A stretch of DNA of 6,428 bases from Myxococcales bacterium (GTDB lineage: Bacteria > Myxococcota > Polyangia > Fen-1088): the NCBI GenBank assembly GCA_003155465.1, contig PMCR01000352.1:1-6428 (forward strand), in the 5' to 3' direction. A program made the position numbers and the translations under genes. Below the pieces are notes generated by a model. The model ran no database searches. It saw only the letters and a list, made by a program, of their open reading frames with translations, and was not told where the DNA came from. This document shows positions 5,475 to 6,428 of this stretch, one piece after another. Every line of letters starts with the position of its first letter. Position 1 is the stretch's first letter.

Positions 5475-5777
5475 CTACCTGAACAGATAGTCGGAGAAGG
5501 TGAGACCAATGAAGATGATCAACACGGCAATCGCCGCGGTGACCATGTACTTGAGCGCGGTACTCTCGTACTTGAGGTGCATGAAGAAGAACAAAACCAG
5601 GCTGGCCTTGGTGGGCGTGATGACGAGCAGTCCCAGCAGGGCCAGGTTCGGCCGGTGGGTGACGCTGAGGCCGACCAGCAGCCCGGTCAGGACCACCAGT
5701 GCGATCCAGACCCTGACAAAGGTGGCATAGCCGACGATGTGCGGCGATTCGGCTTTCGGTTGCATGCTTTGACTCAT
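5475..5777 (-). CDS. ctaF: Cytochrome c oxidase subunit IV (bacterial, CtaF-like)
   Basis: This small accessory membrane subunit of bacterial aa3/caa3 oxidases has 100 residues and three membrane helices (about 17-40, 43-66 and 76-97). The family hallmark is T54-P-T-K-A-S-L-V-L-F-F-F-M-H-L-K-Y70, matching the K-A-x(n)-F-F-M-H-L-x-Y-E pattern of prokaryotic subunit IV. It starts at ATG 5777, four bases after the stop of subunit III, without a strong ribosome binding site, and its stop lies six bases before coxB. This spacing points to translational coupling in one operon. In-frame M5 is an alternative start of little consequence. Confidence 0.93.
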   Translation of the reverse strand: MSQSMQPKAESPHIVGYATFVRVWIALVVLTGLLVGLSVTHRPNLALLGLLVITPTKASLVLFFFMHLKYESTALKYMVTAAIAVLIIFIGLTFSDYLFR

Positions 5778-5781
5778 GGGA

Positions 5782-6414
5782 CTAGGCCGCCAGGTAGAAA
5801 AGCGGCAGCAGGAAGATCCAGATGACGTCGACCAGGTGCCAGTAAAGGCCTGTGTTCTCCAGCTTGATGAAATCGTTGTGGCGAATCTTGTCGCGTGCCA
5901 GGAAGACCAGCATCACCGACATCACCCCCACCCCGATGGTCACGTGCAGACCATGCAGCCCGGTCATGCCGAAGTACAACCCGAAAAACAGGCGCTCGCC
6001 CGGTGGCCGTGCCATCAGGTGCTCGGAGCCGGGGTAGATGCCGTGGTGGATTTTGGCCGACCATTCGAAGATCTTGTTCACCAAGAAAACCATGCCAAGA
6101 AGCATGGTGCAGGCCAGGAAGGCCATGGACTGACGCTTGCGCTGAAGGCGAATGGCCACGATGGACAGCACCATGGTCAAGCTGCTGGTGAGGAGCACGA
6201 GCGTGTTGATCACGCCGATTGTGATGTTCAATTCACCCGAGGCCTTGTGGAAATCGTGCGCATGCATCGATCGATACATGCCGTAGGCCACGAACAGACC
6301 GCCGAAGAGGATCAGCTCTGTGAAAACGAAAATCCACATGCCCAGCTTGGCCCCAACGTAGTCCCGATCTTCGCCGATGTGTTCCACCGTCTGCGGTTCC
6401 GACGGCACGCTCAT
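5782..6414 (-). CDS. coxC: Cytochrome c oxidase subunit III
   Basis: This core membrane subunit (also ctaE) stabilises the catalytic subunit of heme-copper oxidases. Its 210 residues carry five predicted helices (about 22-46, 64-88, 96-115, 144-172 and 187-209), the short form usual in bacterial caa3-type enzymes. Family features are E33 in F-T-E-L-I-L-F, K113-x3-E117, GMTGLHGLHV at 149-158 with H154 and H157, and E186-N-T-G-L-Y-W-H193 followed by V-D-V-I-W-I-F-L-L-P. AAGGAG (6423-6428) lies eight bases before ATG 6414. The start overlaps the stop of an upstream frame (T-G-A-T-G), so it follows directly in the oxidase operon. Confidence 0.96.
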   Translation of the reverse strand: MSVPSEPQTVEHIGEDRDYVGAKLGMWIFVFTELILFGGLFVAYGMYRSMHAHDFHKASGELNITIGVINTLVLLTSSLTMVLSIVAIRLQRKRQSMAFLACTMLLGMVFLVNKIFEWSAKIHHGIYPGSEHLMARPPGERLFFGLYFGMTGLHGLHVTIGVGVMSVMLVFLARDKIRHNDFIKLENTGLYWHLVDVIWIFLLPLFYLAA

Positions 6415-6428
6415 CAGGCGGGCTCCTT
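6414..6428 (-). CDS. Last codons of an upstream oxidase gene, probably subunit I
   Basis: Reading the minus strand from the window edge gives K-E-P-A-stop, with the TGA (6416-6414) sharing one base with the ATG of coxC. Stop/start overlaps of this kind are typical of tightly packed operons. Subunit I is the expected neighbour and is otherwise missing, but only four codons are visible, so this rests on position. Confidence 0.45.
   Translation of the reverse strand, partial: KEPA

Noticed and set aside
4935..5825. Plus-strand open frame of 296 residues
   Set aside because: It is antisense to coxB, ctaF and coxC, which are identified by ligand residues and family motifs. The open frame reflects GC-rich codon bias.

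Overview
The window is GC-rich and probably comes from a member of the Myxococcota (Polyangia-like). The best indicators are the exported lipoprotein at 813-2390, which combines a long Gly/Ser/Thr linker with a short Cys module of the type C-x-N-G...D-C-G-G-x-C-x-x-C, and a caa3-type oxidase operon. The taxonomic placement is an inference, because there is no rRNA or other marker gene here.

Layout, left to right. (1) 1-620, minus strand: the N-terminal 206 codons of glucose-6-phosphate isomerase (pgi), cut by the window edge. (2) 621-812: a divergent intergenic region with weak candidate promoters for both flanking genes. (3) 813-2390, plus strand: a predicted lipoprotein whose catalytic domain resembles glycoside hydrolase family 45 (GH45) cellulases, but with the family's N-terminal catalytic segment (D-C-C-K-P-x-C) at the C-terminus. 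I read this as a natural circular permutation. (4) 2409-3263, minus strand: heme O synthase (ctaB), convergent with the GH45 gene across only 18 bases. (5) 3336-3617, minus strand: an unrecognised small Cys-containing ORF with an uncertain start. (6) 3618-3979: about 360 bases without a convincing gene but with two hairpins. (7) 3980-4192 and 4247-4483, plus strand: two small exported proteins, a Cys-rich lipoprotein and a periplasmic DKGGHR-motif protein. (8) 4536-6428, minus strand: a tightly packed cytochrome c oxidase operon. It reads subunit III, subunit IV, then subunit II with a fused cytochrome c, and the last codons of an upstream gene (probably subunit I) sit at the window edge.

The oxidase genes work together. 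Subunit II takes electrons through its fused heme c and CuA centre and passes them to subunit I (presumably just outside the window). Subunits III and IV complete the membrane complex. CtaB farnesylates heme B to heme O, the first step towards heme A for subunit I. The two small exported proteins lie between the oxidase operon and ctaB but on the opposite strand, so any link to oxidase assembly is only positional. The pgi and GH45 genes belong to carbon metabolism. Their proximity could fit glucan use, but they are divergently transcribed.

The standout observation is the permuted GH45-like enzyme. Both catalytic Asp residues and counterparts of all 14 family cysteines can be found, but the first segment of the family fold is encoded last, and the Tyr-Trp pair before the catalytic Asp is Met-Gln.
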